Source: Liquorilactobacillus aquaticus DSM 21051
Lineage (GTDB): Bacteria > Bacillota > Bacilli > Lactobacillales > Lactobacillaceae
Assembly (NCBI RefSeq): GCF_001436755.1
Contig: NZ_AYZD01000011.1
Coordinates: 296,871 to 346,600 of the forward strand
Length of the DNA stretch: 49,730 nucleotides
Direction of reading: 5' to 3'
The notes below the pieces were generated by a model. The model did no database searches. It was given only the letters and a program-made list of their open reading frames with translations, and was not told the origin of the DNA. Shown piece by piece: positions 8,866 to 21,448 of the stretch; the stretch's first letter is position 1, and each line of letters starts with the position of its first letter. The translations under genes and the position numbers were made by a program.

Positions 8866-10005
8866 ATGAAATTTACAGTTAATCGAACAAATTTCATAAA
8901 AAGCTTAACTGATGTCCAACGAGCTATTTCAGCTAAAACCACAATTCCGATACTAACAGGATTGAAATTAACTTTAGCAGCACAAGGTTTAACATTGACA
9001 GGAAGTAATGCAGATATTTCAATAGAAACATTTATCTCTGCAGATGATGATAGTGCAGAACTTCAAATTGAAGAAACAGGTAAAATAGTATTACCAGCAA
9101 GATTCTTTAGTGAAATCATCAAGAAATTACCTGAATCAGTATTAACTATCAATGTAACAGATAATTATCAAACAGAAATAACTTCTGGTCAGGCATCCTT
9201 TACAATCAAAGGACTTGATGCTGATAATTATCCACACTTGCCTGAAATTGATGAAACTCAGCATTTGTCTTTAGCAAGCGATATTTTGAAACAAATAATC
9301 AGCCAAACAGTTATTGCGGTTTCTAATCAAGAAAGTCGGCCTATTCTGACTGGTATTCATCTTGTAATTAAAAATAATAAATTGATGGCTGTTGCTACCG
9401 ATAGTCATCGATTGAGCCAACGTAAAATTACAATCGATAGCGAGCAGGACAATGACTATGACATCATTGTTCCTGGAAAATCTCTGAATGAACTAGCCAA
9501 AATGTTACCAGAGGATTCTAGTGATGTGGAATTGAGAATTTCTGAAAACCAAATTCTTTTTGTTTTCGGAAAGACATCATTTTACTCACGCTTACTGGAA
9601 GGAAATTATCCGGATACAGAACGTTTGATCCCCCAAAATTCAGAGACAACGATTGAATTTAATGCGGTAGAATTTCTTTCTTCAATCGAACGCGCCTCGT
9701 TGCTGTCTCATGAAAGCCACAACAATATTGTGAAACTTTCTTTGGAGGTTTCTGAACAAAAAGCGACAATCTACAGTAATTCTCCCGAAATAGGGAATGT
9801 TGAAGAAACTTTAAAATTTCAAAATTTAACAGGAAATACTTTGGAAATATCATTTAATCCTGATTATATGAAGGACGCGTTGCGGTCGTTTGGTCAAACC
9901 ACGGTAACTGTTTCCTTTACAAAACCTCTGCGCCCATTCACTCTTGTTCCAAGTGAAGATCATGAACACTTTATTCAGTTGATCACACCCGTTAGAACTT
10001 TTTAG
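8866..10005 (+). CDS. dnaN: DNA polymerase III beta subunit (sliding clamp)
   Basis: A 379-residue clamp protein, MKFTVNRTNFIKSLTDVQRA at the N terminus and the hydrophobic pocket end FIQLITPVRTF at the C terminus. Three repeated clamp domains fill about 1-125, 126-250 and 251-379. Two copies form a ring that tethers polymerase to DNA. The ATG at 8866 is chosen because it follows AGGAGG by 7 bases and gives the standard length. An in-frame extension back to 8719 would translate the origin boxes and is rejected. A terminator follows the gene. Confidence 0.97.
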   Translation: MKFTVNRTNFIKSLTDVQRAISAKTTIPILTGLKLTLAAQGLTLTGSNADISIETFISADDDSAELQIEETGKIVLPARFFSEIIKKLPESVLTINVTDNYQTEITSGQASFTIKGLDADNYPHLPEIDETQHLSLASDILKQIISQTVIAVSNQESRPILTGIHLVIKNNKLMAVATDSHRLSQRKITIDSEQDNDYDIIVPGKSLNELAKMLPEDSSDVELRISENQILFVFGKTSFYSRLLEGNYPDTERLIPQNSETTIEFNAVEFLSSIERASLLSHESHNNIVKLSLEVSEQKATIYSNSPEIGNVEETLKFQNLTGNTLEISFNPDYMKDALRSFGQTTVTVSFTKPLRPFTLVPSEDHEHFIQLITPVRTF

Positions 10006-10080
10006 ATTCACGACTCCTTTAAAGTTTTGAAATGTGATCGAGAGTTCAAATTTGAGACCAGAGTAACAACAAATAGCGAG

Positions 10081-10119
10081 AGCGGCCTTATTCCGTGATT
10101 AGGAATAGGCCGCTTTTAG
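10081..10119 (+). terminator. Terminator after dnaN
   Basis: AGCGGCCTTATTCC (10081-10094) pairs with GGAATAGGCCGCT (10102-10114), with one bulged base, followed by TTTTAGTT. The remaining bases up to 10378 hold no gene I can support. Confidence 0.8.
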
Positions 10120-10378
10120 TTATATAATGCAAATTCTTATTTCTTAAGTGAAACAAATTATTTTTGATAATACAGGGCTTTGTGCCCAGCATACGGCTAG
10201 ATGAAAAAACAAGCTGATTTGTAATTAAATTAGCTTATAAACGATTTTAAACTAATTAAGTATAAATCCATTCAAAGGGTTTAAAATGTCTCTAAAGGCT
10301 TCTATGGGCTTTATAAAATTGTTTTTTATATTAAAAAAGGTTATAATTAACATACTAGTTAAAGGTAGGTGACGTCCG

Positions 10379-10608
10379 TTGGAAAAGGATCTTTTTTTGA
10401 AAACGCAGTACATAACATTAGGGCAATTTTTAAAAATTGCTGGAATTATTGACTCAGGTGGACGAGCAAAGTGGTTTTTACAAGAGAATAAAGTTTTAGT
10501 TAATGACGAACTCGAGGCACGCCGCGGACGTAAATTGCGTGCTGGAGATAAAGTTGTTGTTCCAGATGCAGGAACTTTTTTAATGCGTTCTAAACAGCAG
10601 GAAAAATA

Positions 10609-10609
<1 letters not shown>
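10379..10609 (+). CDS. yaaA: S4-domain RNA-binding protein YaaA
   Basis: A 76-residue single S4-domain protein: LGQFLKIAGIIDSGGRAKWFLQ, then VLVNDELEARRGRKLRAGDKVVV. This is the standard small protein between dnaN and recF in Firmicutes. It is an RNA-binding module thought to act in ribosome assembly, with no proven catalytic role known to me. The start is TTG at 10379. Its TAA overlaps the ATG of recF by one base, so the two are translationally coupled. Confidence 0.92.
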
Positions 10610-13725
<3,116 letters not shown>

Positions 13726-13727
<2 letters not shown>

Positions 13728-13749
13728 AAAATTTCCCAGGAAATTTTTT
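13726..13749 (+). terminator. AT-rich hairpin between gyrB and gyrA
   Basis: AAAAAATTTCC pairs perfectly with GGAAATTTTTT across a two-base loop, overlapping the gyrB stop. It may lower read-through into gyrA. The stem is AT-rich, so strength is uncertain. Confidence 0.45.
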
Positions 13750-13803
13750 GTGATGTCCGTTTTCTAAAAGATTAAAGAGGCCTAAAAGTGGGAGGTAGGA
13801 ATA

Positions 13804-16269
13804 TTGGTAGAATTACCAAATCGAGTGGAGAAAACTGATTTGTCTGGTATTATGCGCAAGTCCTTTTTGGATTACGCTATGAGCGTTATCGTGGCTCGAG
13901 CTTTGCCGGATGTTCGTGATGGCTTGAAGCCAGTACATCGACGCATTTTATATGGGATGAATGAATTGGGTGTTTCACCAGATAAACCATACAAAAAATC
14001 TGCTAGAATTGTCGGCGATGTAATGGGGAAGTACCACCCTCATGGCGATTCAGCAATATATGAATCAATGGTCAGAATGGCACAGGATTTCAGTTATCGA
14101 TATATGCTTGTCGACGGGCATGGAAATTTTGGATCAGTTGATGGCGATGGCGCTGCAGCTATGCGTTACACCGAAGCTCGAATGAGTAAGATAGCGACTG
14201 AAATGCTGCGAGATATTAATAAAAACACGATTGATTTTAAGGAAAATTACGATGGAACTGAGCGTGAGCCTAAGGTTTTGCCAGCACGTTTTCCTAATCT
14301 GTTAGTCAATGGAGCAACAGGAATCGCTGTTGGGATGACTACCAATATTCCACCGCACAATTTGCGAGAAGTTATTGCAGGGTTACATATTTTAATGGAT
14401 AATCCTGATGCAACAACAGCCGATTTAATGGAAGTCATTAAAGGACCTGATTTTCCTACAGGTGCAATTGTTATAGGAAAATCTGGGATAAGAAAAGCTT
14501 ATGAAACGGGTAAGGGAACAGTTACGCTTCGTGCTAAAGTTGAGATTGAAGAACTTAAGAGCGGTAAAGAAGTAATTGTAGTTCATGAAATACCATACAT
14601 GGTCAACAAAGCAAAACTGATTGAACGAATAGCTGAACTGGCTAGAGAAAAGAAAATTGAAGGAATTACAGATATCAGAGATGAATCTGACCGTGAAGGA
14701 CTGCGGATTACAATTGATGTTCGAAAAGATATGAGTGCGTCTGTTGTTTTGAATAATCTATATAAAATGACATTGCTGCAAACAACTTTCAGTTTCAATA
14801 TGTTGGCAATTGTAAATGGAACACCACGGATTTTAAACTTGAAACAAATTTTACAGTATTATCTCAAACATCAGGAAATTGTGATCAGACGGCGAACTGA
14901 ATTTGAGTTAAAGAAGGCACAAGCTCGTGCGCATATTTTAGAAGGATTACGGATCGCACTTGATCATATTGATGCCATTATCAATATCATCCGGGGTTCA
15001 AAAAGCGGTGAGATTGCTAAAGCTCGTTTGATTAATGAATATCAATTATCAGATAAGCAAGCACAGGCAATTCTGGATATGCGGTTAGTTAAGTTAACTG
15101 GATTGGAACGCGATAAGATTGAAGATGAGTATCAGCGATTAATGGAAGCTATTGCTGATTACAAAGATATTTTGGCACATCAAGAACGTATTGACCAGAT
15201 AATATACGAAGAACTTCTTGAAATACAAGAGAAGTACGGAGATGATCGCCGGACTGAACTAATGGTTGGTGAGGTCTTAAGTCTTGAAGATGAAGATTTG
15301 ATCGAAGAAGAAGAAATTGTTGTTACATTGACGCATAACGGATACGTTAAAAGATTACCAACCAGCGAATTTAAGTCTCAACGTCGTGGAGGCCGTGGCG
15401 TTCAAGGCATGGGAGTTCACGATGATGATTTTATTGAACATTTGATTACTACCTCAACACATGAAGGCATTTTGTTCTTCACTAATATGGGGAAAGTTTA
15501 TCGGATGAAAGGCTATGAGATTCCAGAGTATGGTCGCGCTGCTAAAGGGATTCCCGTTATTAATCTTTTAGGAATTGATTCAGGTGAGAAAATTCAGGCA
15601 GTGATCAACGTTTCGAGGAATAATGAAGATCAGAAGAACTATCTTTTCTTCACTACCCGGCTGGGAATTGTTAAACGAACGGCAGTTGACGAGTTTTCGA
15701 ATATAAGGAGTAATGGTCTTAAAGCAATTACACTTAAAGACGGAGACGAATTGATGAGTGTTCAGATAACTAACAGCGAGCGTAACATCATTATAGGGAC
15801 TCATTTAGGATATGCAGTCAGTTTTGCTGAAGAGGCTGTAAGATCAATGGGAAGATCTGCTGCAGGAGTTCGAGGAATTCGTCTGCGTGAAGGTGATTAC
15901 GTAGTAGGAGCGGACATATTGTATCCAGACAGTCGTGTTTTTGTTATCAGTGAAAAAGGTTTTGGTAAGCAAACGGCGTCAAAAGAGTATCCGATCAAAG
16001 GGCGTGGCGGCAAAGGAATCAAAACAGCCAATATAACCGAGAAAAATGGTCCCTTAGCAGGATTGACCACGGTTCTTGGAGGAGAAGACATAATGCTGAT
16101 TACGAATAAAGGTGTAATGATTCGTTTTGGAATTGATAGTGTTTCTCAGACAGGTCGTGCGACCTTAGGGGTTCATTTGATCAAAGTTGATTCGGATGCA
16201 GTAGTTTCAACGATGGCGAAGGTGGAACCTGAACAGACAGCAGAAGCAATTGAAACAGAGACAGAATAA
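13804..16269 (+). CDS. gyrA: DNA gyrase subunit A
   Basis: An 821-residue type IIA topoisomerase subunit. The catalytic tyrosine is Tyr122 in [11 protein letters not shown]. The quinolone-resistance region reads [17 protein letters not shown], with Ser83 and Glu87 both in the sensitive form. The breakage-reunion domain ends near residue 500, and the C-terminal beta-pinwheel holds the GyrA box [11 protein letters not shown], which separates gyrase from topoisomerase IV. Start is TTG at 13804 after GGGAGG. Confidence 0.97.
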   Translation: MVELPNRVEKTDLSGIMRKSFLDYAMSVIVARALPDVRDGLKPVHRRILYGMNELGVSPDKPYKKSARIVGDVMGKYHPHGDSAIYESMVRMAQDFSYRYMLVDGHGNFGSVDGDGAAAMRYTEARMSKIATEMLRDINKNTIDFKENYDGTEREPKVLPARFPNLLVNGATGIAVGMTTNIPPHNLREVIAGLHILMDNPDATTADLMEVIKGPDFPTGAIVIGKSGIRKAYETGKGTVTLRAKVEIEELKSGKEVIVVHEIPYMVNKAKLIERIAELAREKKIEGITDIRDESDREGLRITIDVRKDMSASVVLNNLYKMTLLQTTFSFNMLAIVNGTPRILNLKQILQYYLKHQEIVIRRRTEFELKKAQARAHILEGLRIALDHIDAIINIIRGSKSGEIAKARLINEYQLSDKQAQAILDMRLVKLTGLERDKIEDEYQRLMEAIADYKDILAHQERIDQIIYEELLEIQEKYGDDRRTELMVGEVLSLEDEDLIEEEEIVVTLTHNGYVKRLPTSEFKSQRRGGRGVQGMGVHDDDFIEHLITTSTHEGILFFTNMGKVYRMKGYEIPEYGRAAKGIPVINLLGIDSGEKIQAVINVSRNNEDQKNYLFFTTRLGIVKRTAVDEFSNIRSNGLKAITLKDGDELMSVQITNSERNIIIGTHLGYAVSFAEEAVRSMGRSAAGVRGIRLREGDYVVGADILYPDSRVFVISEKGFGKQTASKEYPIKGRGGKGIKTANITEKNGPLAGLTTVLGGEDIMLITNKGVMIRFGIDSVSQTGRATLGVHLIKVDSDAVVSTMAKVEPEQTAEAIETETE

Positions 16270-16288
16270 TAAATAAAAAAACATTTTT

Positions 16289-16349
16289 CAAGGGGACCTC
16301 GTTAAACTTGCGTACTTAATAGTCGTAAGGATGACAGGGGGTCCCCTTG
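16289..16349 (+). terminator. Long-loop hairpin after gyrA
   Basis: CAAGGGGACC (16289-16298) and GGTCCCCTTG (16340-16349) form a perfect 10-bp stem with a 41-base loop. No T-run follows directly, so termination is uncertain. The right arm overlaps the rpsF promoter -35 element. Confidence 0.4.
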
Positions 16350-16375
16350 CATTATCCATCTTTGAATGTTATAAT
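16347..16375 (+). promoter_or_regulatory. Promoter of rpsF-ssb-rpsR
   Basis: TTGCAT (16347-16352), a 17-base spacer and TATAAT (16370-16375). The leader of about 90 bases contains a small hairpin GTTCTTA/TAAGAAC (16424-16442). Confidence 0.72.
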
Positions 16376-16471
16376 TTTTATTCGTTAGTATCTAACTAGA
16401 AATAGCATTAGATTACTTTCCTTGTTCTTAAAAAATAAGAACCAATAGTCCATAAGGAGGTGTAAACAGTC

Positions 16472-16759
16472 ATGACTTACGAAATTACTTATATTATCAG
16501 CCCAGCTATCGATGAAGCTGCCAAAGCTGCTTTGGTAGAACGTTTCGATGGAGTTTTAAAAGACAATGGTGCTGAAGTCGTAGATTCAAAAGACTGGTCT
16601 AAGCGTCGTTTTGCTTACGAAATCGGTGGTTTTACAGAAGGTATTTACCATATCGTTAACGTAAAGGCTGATGATGCAGAGGCAATTGACGAATTTGATC
16701 GTCTTGCTAAGATCAACGAAGGAATCTTACGTCACATGATAGTTAAACGTGAAGCTTAA
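16472..16759 (+). CDS. rpsF: Ribosomal protein bS6
   Basis: A 95-residue small-subunit protein, full length. It has [17 protein letters not shown], the KRRFAYEI segment that contacts bS18, and a C-terminal [11 protein letters not shown]. It binds 16S rRNA as a pair with bS18, whose gene is two places downstream. RBS AAGGAGG lies ahead of the ATG. It heads the rpsF-ssb-rpsR operon. Confidence 0.97.
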   Translation: MTYEITYIISPAIDEAAKAALVERFDGVLKDNGAEVVDSKDWSKRRFAYEIGGFTEGIYHIVNVKADDAEAIDEFDRLAKINEGILRHMIVKREA

Positions 16760-16792
16760 TTATTTTGAAATTAAAAAAGGAGGAACGGAATC

Positions 16793-17320
16793 TTGATCAA
16801 TAGAGCTGTACTTGTAGGTCGTTTAACACGTGATCCAGATTTACGTTATACCGGCAGTGGAGTGGCCGTTGGAACGTTTACGGTTGCTGTCAATCGTCAA
16901 TTTACTAATCAGCAAGGGGAACGTGAAGCTGATTTTATTAATTGTGTGATTTGGCGTAAAGCAGCAGAAAATTTTGCTAATTTTACCCATAAAGGTTCAT
17001 TGGTTGGAGTAGATGGTCGTATTCAAACTCGCTCATACGAAAACCAGCAGGGTAATCGTGTTTATGTGACTGAGATTGTTGTTGACAGTTTCTCATTGCT
17101 TGAATCTCGTTCACAATCAGAACGTTATCAACAGCAACATGGCAATGATAACCAAGGTTCCGCTTCCTCTCAGAATGGATCTAGTGCAAACAATGATAAT
17201 TTGTTTGGCGGTCCAGCTAAAAGCAATCCTGCAAAAGCGCAGGATAATAATAATGATGTCGATCCTTTTGCAGACAATGGAAAACAGATAGATATCTCGG
17301 ATGATGACTTACCATTTTAA
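16793..17320 (+). CDS. ssb: Single-stranded DNA-binding protein SSB
   Basis: A 175-residue protein. The OB fold covers residues 1-105 ([58 protein letters not shown]). A glutamine-, asparagine- and serine-rich linker follows, then the acidic tip DISDDDLPF, through which SSB recruits partner proteins. Start TTG at 16793 follows AAAAGGAGG. Lying between rpsF and rpsR is the standard Firmicute arrangement and makes this the main chromosomal SSB. Confidence 0.97.
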   Translation: MINRAVLVGRLTRDPDLRYTGSGVAVGTFTVAVNRQFTNQQGEREADFINCVIWRKAAENFANFTHKGSLVGVDGRIQTRSYENQQGNRVYVTEIVVDSFSLLESRSQSERYQQQHGNDNQGSASSQNGSSANNDNLFGGPAKSNPAKAQDNNNDVDPFADNGKQIDISDDDLPF

Positions 17321-17340
17321 TCCAAAGGGAGGGAAAATAA

Positions 17341-17577
17341 ATGGCACAACAACGTAGAGGCGGTCGCCGCCGTCGCAAGGTAGATTTTATTGCGGCTAAT
17401 CACATTGAATATATTGATTACAAAGATACAGATCTTTTAAAACGTTTCATCTCAGAGCGAGGCAAGATTTTACCACGCCGAGTAACAGGAACAAGCGCAA
17501 AAAACCAGCGCCGTTTAACTATTGCAATTAAACGCTCACGTATTATGGGCTTTTTACCATTTGTTACAGAAGATTAA
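17341..17577 (+). CDS. rpsR: Ribosomal protein bS18
   Basis: A 78-residue basic protein with an arginine-rich N terminus ([12 protein letters not shown]), the core [22 protein letters not shown] and [19 protein letters not shown]. It is the bS6 partner in the 30S platform. It is last in the rpsF-ssb-rpsR operon, and a clear terminator follows. Confidence 0.97.
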   Translation: MAQQRRGGRRRRKVDFIAANHIEYIDYKDTDLLKRFISERGKILPRRVTGTSAKNQRRLTIAIKRSRIMGFLPFVTED

Positions 17578-17584
17578 GAAAAAC

Positions 17585-17612
17585 AAGGCGCGGTTTTCCG
17601 AGCCTTTTTTTT
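17585..17612 (+). terminator. Terminator of rpsF-ssb-rpsR
   Basis: AAGGC and GCCTT enclose an inner CGG-TTTT-CCG hairpin and are followed by a run of eight T. Confidence 0.88.
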
Positions 17613-17656
17613 GTGTTTAATTTCTTAATTAAGAAATTAAACACTATATATAGTGT
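17613..17656. repeat. Two overlapping perfect palindromes
   Basis: A 32-bp perfect palindrome (17613-17644, centre TTAATTAA) overlaps a 16-bp perfect palindrome (17641-17656, ACACTATA and its complement) followed by seven T. The second looks like a weak terminator; pairing of the two arms is partly exclusive. They lie between rpsR and pnuC. Confidence 0.6.
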
Positions 17657-17751
17657 TTTTTTATAATGATTAATCAATATATCGAAATGTCAAGACTGTT
17701 TTTTCCTGATTTTAACGCATATACTAGGAAAGCGTGAGTTGCTTGATATGC

Positions 17752-17776
17752 GGTTCAGAAAAATGTTTCCTGAACC
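17752..17776 (+). promoter_or_regulatory. Structured leader hairpin before pnuC
   Basis: GGTTCAG (17752-17758) pairs with CTGAACC (17770-17776), with further A-T pairs inside. It lies 41 bases before the pnuC start and downstream of a possible -10 TATACT (17720-17725). pnuC genes in streptococci can be under the NAD+-II riboswitch; I cannot confirm that fold here. Confidence 0.4.
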
Positions 17777-17817
17777 AATTGAAAGTGCGTTAAATTTTAA
17801 GGGGGATAATATCAAAA

Positions 17818-18587
17818 TGTTTAATCGTTATATCGATGTGTTAACAAATTTACCAAGCTATTCCAAGAATGTCTTTCGCAAGGGTTATTTTAACTGGTTA
17901 CTAAACCAATGTCGCGGATGGGGAAAATTTAGTTACGGTCTCTTGGCATTTAATTTTATTTTACAGGTTTTTTCATTGCTGCAATCATTCAATGTTGCTC
18001 CCCTTCAATCTGTGATTTCATTTGTTGGAGGGAATCTCTCTGTGGCCTGTGTTATTGGAATCTCAAATCGTTCAGGAATCCAAGGCTGGGCCGGTGCTGT
18101 TAGTGCGATCTGTATTGCCTCGGTGGGATTTATGGCTGGTAACTACGCAACTGCGTGGGAGCAAATAGGGTACTTGCTATTTCTTGATTTTTTCTGTATC
18201 CTAGATCCAAAATGGAACGATAATATTCAAGCTGAAAAGTTTGAAAATCGCTTTGAATGGATCGCTTACATCATTTTCTTTGGCTTAGCATGGGTGGTTC
18301 TTTATTATATTTTTAGTTTAACTAGCGATCCACGTGTTTTCTTGGATAGTTTGAACTTAGCAATGGCTATTACCGGATCATTACTTGAATTGAATCGGAA
18401 ACGTGAGCAGTATTATGTATGGACGATCAGTTCAATCTTTACGATCGCGTTGTGGATGCAGACCATGCTGCAAGGGGATGGCAACTTTGCACTGATTTTT
18501 AGTTATAGTGTCTTCTTCTTAAATGATATGTATGCATTTTTCAGTGTTCGCGGATGGTTTCGTTCAAACACACATACGGAAGTTTAA
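17818..18587 (+). CDS. pnuC: PnuC-family nicotinamide riboside transporter
   Basis: A 256-residue membrane protein with about seven hydrophobic segments. The PnuC hallmarks are present: WGKFSYGLLAFNFILQ, GNLSVACVIGISNRSG, GWAGAVSAIC, YATAWEQIGYLLFLDFFCILDPKW and the late motif LLELNRKREQYYVWTI. PnuC takes up nicotinamide riboside for NAD synthesis by facilitated diffusion. The ATG at 17818 is chosen because the AAGGGGG site precedes it. An in-frame TTG at 17739 would translate the leader hairpin. It is monocistronic, bounded by terminators on both sides. Confidence 0.88.
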
Positions 18588-18613
18588 TTTTAATAAGATA
18601 ATATAATAAAAGT

Positions 18614-18664
18614 AAGGGAAGCTGTGAGTTTGAGTATCAAATTCACAGTTTCCCTTGTTTTTTG
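18614..18664 (+). terminator. Terminator after pnuC
   Basis: AAGGGAAGCTGTGAGTTT pairs with AAATTCACAGTTTCCCTT, with one bulge, followed by GTTTTTTG. Confidence 0.88.
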
Positions 18665-18894
18665 TAAAGATAAACTTAATTGATGTTCAAAAACAATTTC
18701 AACGTATCAGGCAATTTTGTATCTGGTGTAACCGTTCGTTGTTTGTGATAAAATAGAAAGCACGATGAGCTTCATATGTTTTATGCTATCAAGTGAGGCT
18801 GTATACTGATTGAAGATTCTATAGGGAAACCCATGGCTGCTTTTAATCTGATTAACAGTTTTTGTTAATATTCACAGAATGTGAGGAGAAGATA

Positions 18895-20898
18895 GTGAAA
18901 CAATTTTTTTCAAAGGATTTCTGGCATCTGCCAGCTTTTATGAAAAACAGTAAAATAATGCTAATCGCAATTTTTCTTTTATTGCTATCGATTGTCTGCG
19001 AGATAATGGCATTTATTGTAAACCCAATTTTGGGGCTCGTTCTTTTGGTTTTAGTAGTGCTGACAATCGTGGTGGCATTCTTTACGCTAAAGGAAATTAC
19101 AGAAGATACTACTGAGTATATTTCAGATTTATCTTATCGCATCAAGCGTGGTGAGCAGGAATCACTAATAAAAATGCCAATCGGAATTTTATTTTTAAGC
19201 GAAAAAGGCGAGATCGAGTGGATCAATCCTTATCTGCAGAAGTATTTTGGTAAAAATGAAGTACTGGGGAAACCTGTATCTGAAGTTGATGAAGAGTTGG
19301 CAACCTTGATCGAAGAAAACTCCAAAGCTAAGGATGCTTTGGAGGTTTCTTGGGGCGAACGTAAGTTTCAGATGATGATCCAAAATGATATTCATGCGGT
19401 ATATTTGATGGATGTGACACGCTATGCCCAAATCGAGCAGCATGATCGTGATACAGGAATTGTTGTTGGACAAATATTCCTGGATAACTATGATGAGGTC
19501 ACCCAGACGATGACGGATAAAAAGGTCTCTAACCTAAGCAATTATGTGACTAACGAACTCTCCAACTGGGCTAAGCGGTTTAAGATGTATCTCAAACGTA
19601 TTGATGATGATCATTTTTTTGTTGTAGCCTATGCAGGTGTCCTAAAACAGTTAGAAGATGAAAAATTTAGGATATTGGATCGAATCCGTGAACGAACTTC
19701 AAAACAGAACTTTCCTTTAACCTTAAGTATCGGGATCGCATACGATGATGATAATTTAGCCGCTTTGGCTAGATTAGCGCAAAGCAATCTAGATTTGGCT
19801 CTTGGCCGCGGAGGAGATCAAGTAGTTGTGAAAACACCTGATGGTCAAGCTCGCTTTTATGGTGGAAAAACGAATCCGATGGAGAAAAGGACTCGTGTTC
19901 GCGCACGTATGATATCACAAGCTTTGCAGGAATTGATGAGTCAGTCGGAACAGATTTTTGTGATGGGTCATAAACAGCCGGATATGGATTCTGTAGGTGC
20001 GTGTCTTGGAATTAGACGAATTGCTGCTATGAACAAAAAGAAATGCTGGATTGTTTTAGATAAAAATAGTCTGCATTCAGATGTTGAGCGACTAATGGAA
20101 GAACTTGAGCAGTATCCTGATATAAAAGGAACCATTATCTCAGCTGAGGAAGCCTTGGAAAAAACGACAGAACAGAGTTTGCTAATAATGGTTGATCATT
20201 CTAAGCCCTCAATCTCAGTTAGTGAAGAGCTGTATACTAAATTAATTAACCGGGTAATGGTGATTGACCATCATCGACGGGGTGAAGAATTTCCTGAGAA
20301 TCCAATTTTAGTCTACATCGAACCTTATGCGTCATCGACATGTGAATTGATAACAGAAATGTTTGAGTATCAATCCAAAGAGAGTGAGCCGATCAACAAG
20401 ATTGAGGCAACAGCAATGTTGACAGGAATTATCGTAGATACAAGATCGTTTTCGTTACGAACAGGGACGAGGACTTTTGATGCGGCTAGTTACTTACGTT
20501 CAGTCGGAGCAGATTCAGCCATGTCGCAGCATTTTATGAAGGAAAATGCTGACAATTTCTTGCAGCGCAATCATCTAATTGATCGTGTAGAGTTCATTGG
20601 TGATAATTTGGCACTGTGTGCCGGAGAAACAGATAAAATTTATGACCCAGTGACTGCAGCACAGGCAGCGGATGCACTGCTCACAGTTAGTGGGGTCGAG
20701 GCTTCATTTGTTGTTACCCAACGTCAGGATGGAAAAGTAGGTATATCCGCACGCAGTAACGGTAAGGCAAACGTCCAAGTTATCATGGAACAGCTTGGCG
20801 GTGGTGGACATCTTTCAAATGCGGCAACGCAGTTGGAGGGTATTTCGGTTAGCGAAGCACGAGAACAACTTTTAGATGTTCTGAAAAAAGAAAATTAG
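18895..20898 (+). CDS. gdpP: Cyclic-di-AMP phosphodiesterase GdpP
   Basis: A 667-residue membrane-bound enzyme that cleaves c-di-AMP to pApA. Two N-terminal membrane segments (about residues 18-60) precede a degenerate PAS domain and a degenerate GGDEF domain (about 165-310). The DHH domain begins with the metal-binding MGHKQPDMDSVGACLG and has the DHH motif at 458-460 (VIDHHRR). The C-terminal DHHA1 domain has GGGGHLSNAATQL. The GTG at 18895 follows GAGGAG; an upstream in-frame extension is rejected. It lies 25 bp before rplI, the usual Firmicute order, and sets c-di-AMP levels that affect cell-wall and potassium balance. Confidence 0.95.
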   Translation: MKQFFSKDFWHLPAFMKNSKIMLIAIFLLLLSIVCEIMAFIVNPILGLVLLVLVVLTIVVAFFTLKEITEDTTEYISDLSYRIKRGEQESLIKMPIGILFLSEKGEIEWINPYLQKYFGKNEVLGKPVSEVDEELATLIEENSKAKDALEVSWGERKFQMMIQNDIHAVYLMDVTRYAQIEQHDRDTGIVVGQIFLDNYDEVTQTMTDKKVSNLSNYVTNELSNWAKRFKMYLKRIDDDHFFVVAYAGVLKQLEDEKFRILDRIRERTSKQNFPLTLSIGIAYDDDNLAALARLAQSNLDLALGRGGDQVVVKTPDGQARFYGGKTNPMEKRTRVRARMISQALQELMSQSEQIFVMGHKQPDMDSVGACLGIRRIAAMNKKKCWIVLDKNSLHSDVERLMEELEQYPDIKGTIISAEEALEKTTEQSLLIMVDHSKPSISVSEELYTKLINRVMVIDHHRRGEEFPENPILVYIEPYASSTCELITEMFEYQSKESEPINKIEATAMLTGIIVDTRSFSLRTGTRTFDAASYLRSVGADSAMSQHFMKENADNFLQRNHLIDRVEFIGDNLALCAGETDKIYDPVTAAQAADALLTVSGVEASFVVTQRQDGKVGISARSNGKANVQVIMEQLGGGGHLSNAATQLEGISVSEAREQLLDVLKKEN

Positions 20899-20923
20899 AA
20901 GTTTATTTTGAGGAGGATTTAGC

Positions 20924-21373
20924 ATGAAAGTTATTTTTGTACAAGATGTTAGAGGTAAAGGAAAACGTGGAGAAATTAAGGATATCCCTGATGGATACGC
21001 TAATTTCTTGATGAAGTCGAATAAAGCTAAAGCTGCAACTGCACAGGCGATGAGCCAACTGAAGGCACAGCAGCGTGCTGAAGAAAAGAAAGATGCTGAA
21101 ATTCTGGCAGAAGCAAAAGTATTCAAAGAAAAACTAGAATCTGGTGAAATGGTCGTTGAATTGAAAGCTAAAGCCGGAGAAGATGGAAGATTGTTTGGTT
21201 CGATTACAAGTAAACAAGTAGCACAGGCACTTGTTAAGCAATATGGTTTAAAAATCGACAAACGGAAGATGGATCTCCCAGAACCGATTAAAGTACTTGG
21301 ATATACTAATATCCCAGTTAAACTGCATAGTAAAGTCAGTGCTAAAGTTCGAGTTCACGTGACAGAAAAATAA
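20924..21373 (+). CDS. rplI: Ribosomal protein bL9
   Basis: A 149-residue protein of standard length. The N-terminal RNA-binding domain ([29 protein letters not shown]) joins through a long charged helix (about 41-75) to the C-terminal domain ([19 protein letters not shown]). It is between gdpP and dnaB, as in most Firmicutes. Confidence 0.97.
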   Translation: MKVIFVQDVRGKGKRGEIKDIPDGYANFLMKSNKAKAATAQAMSQLKAQQRAEEKKDAEILAEAKVFKEKLESGEMVVELKAKAGEDGRLFGSITSKQVAQALVKQYGLKIDKRKMDLPEPIKVLGYTNIPVKLHSKVSAKVRVHVTEK

Positions 21374-21448
21374 CAAGTGATAAGAGCTTTGACAATTCAA
21401 ATGGAATGTTCTTAATGTTTAGGGTTATTTGGAGTGAGAGGAAAAAAG

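Noticed and set aside
16376-16471. S6:S18 autoregulatory leader of rpsF
   Set aside because: A small hairpin is present, but I cannot see the conserved CCG-type element well enough to call it.
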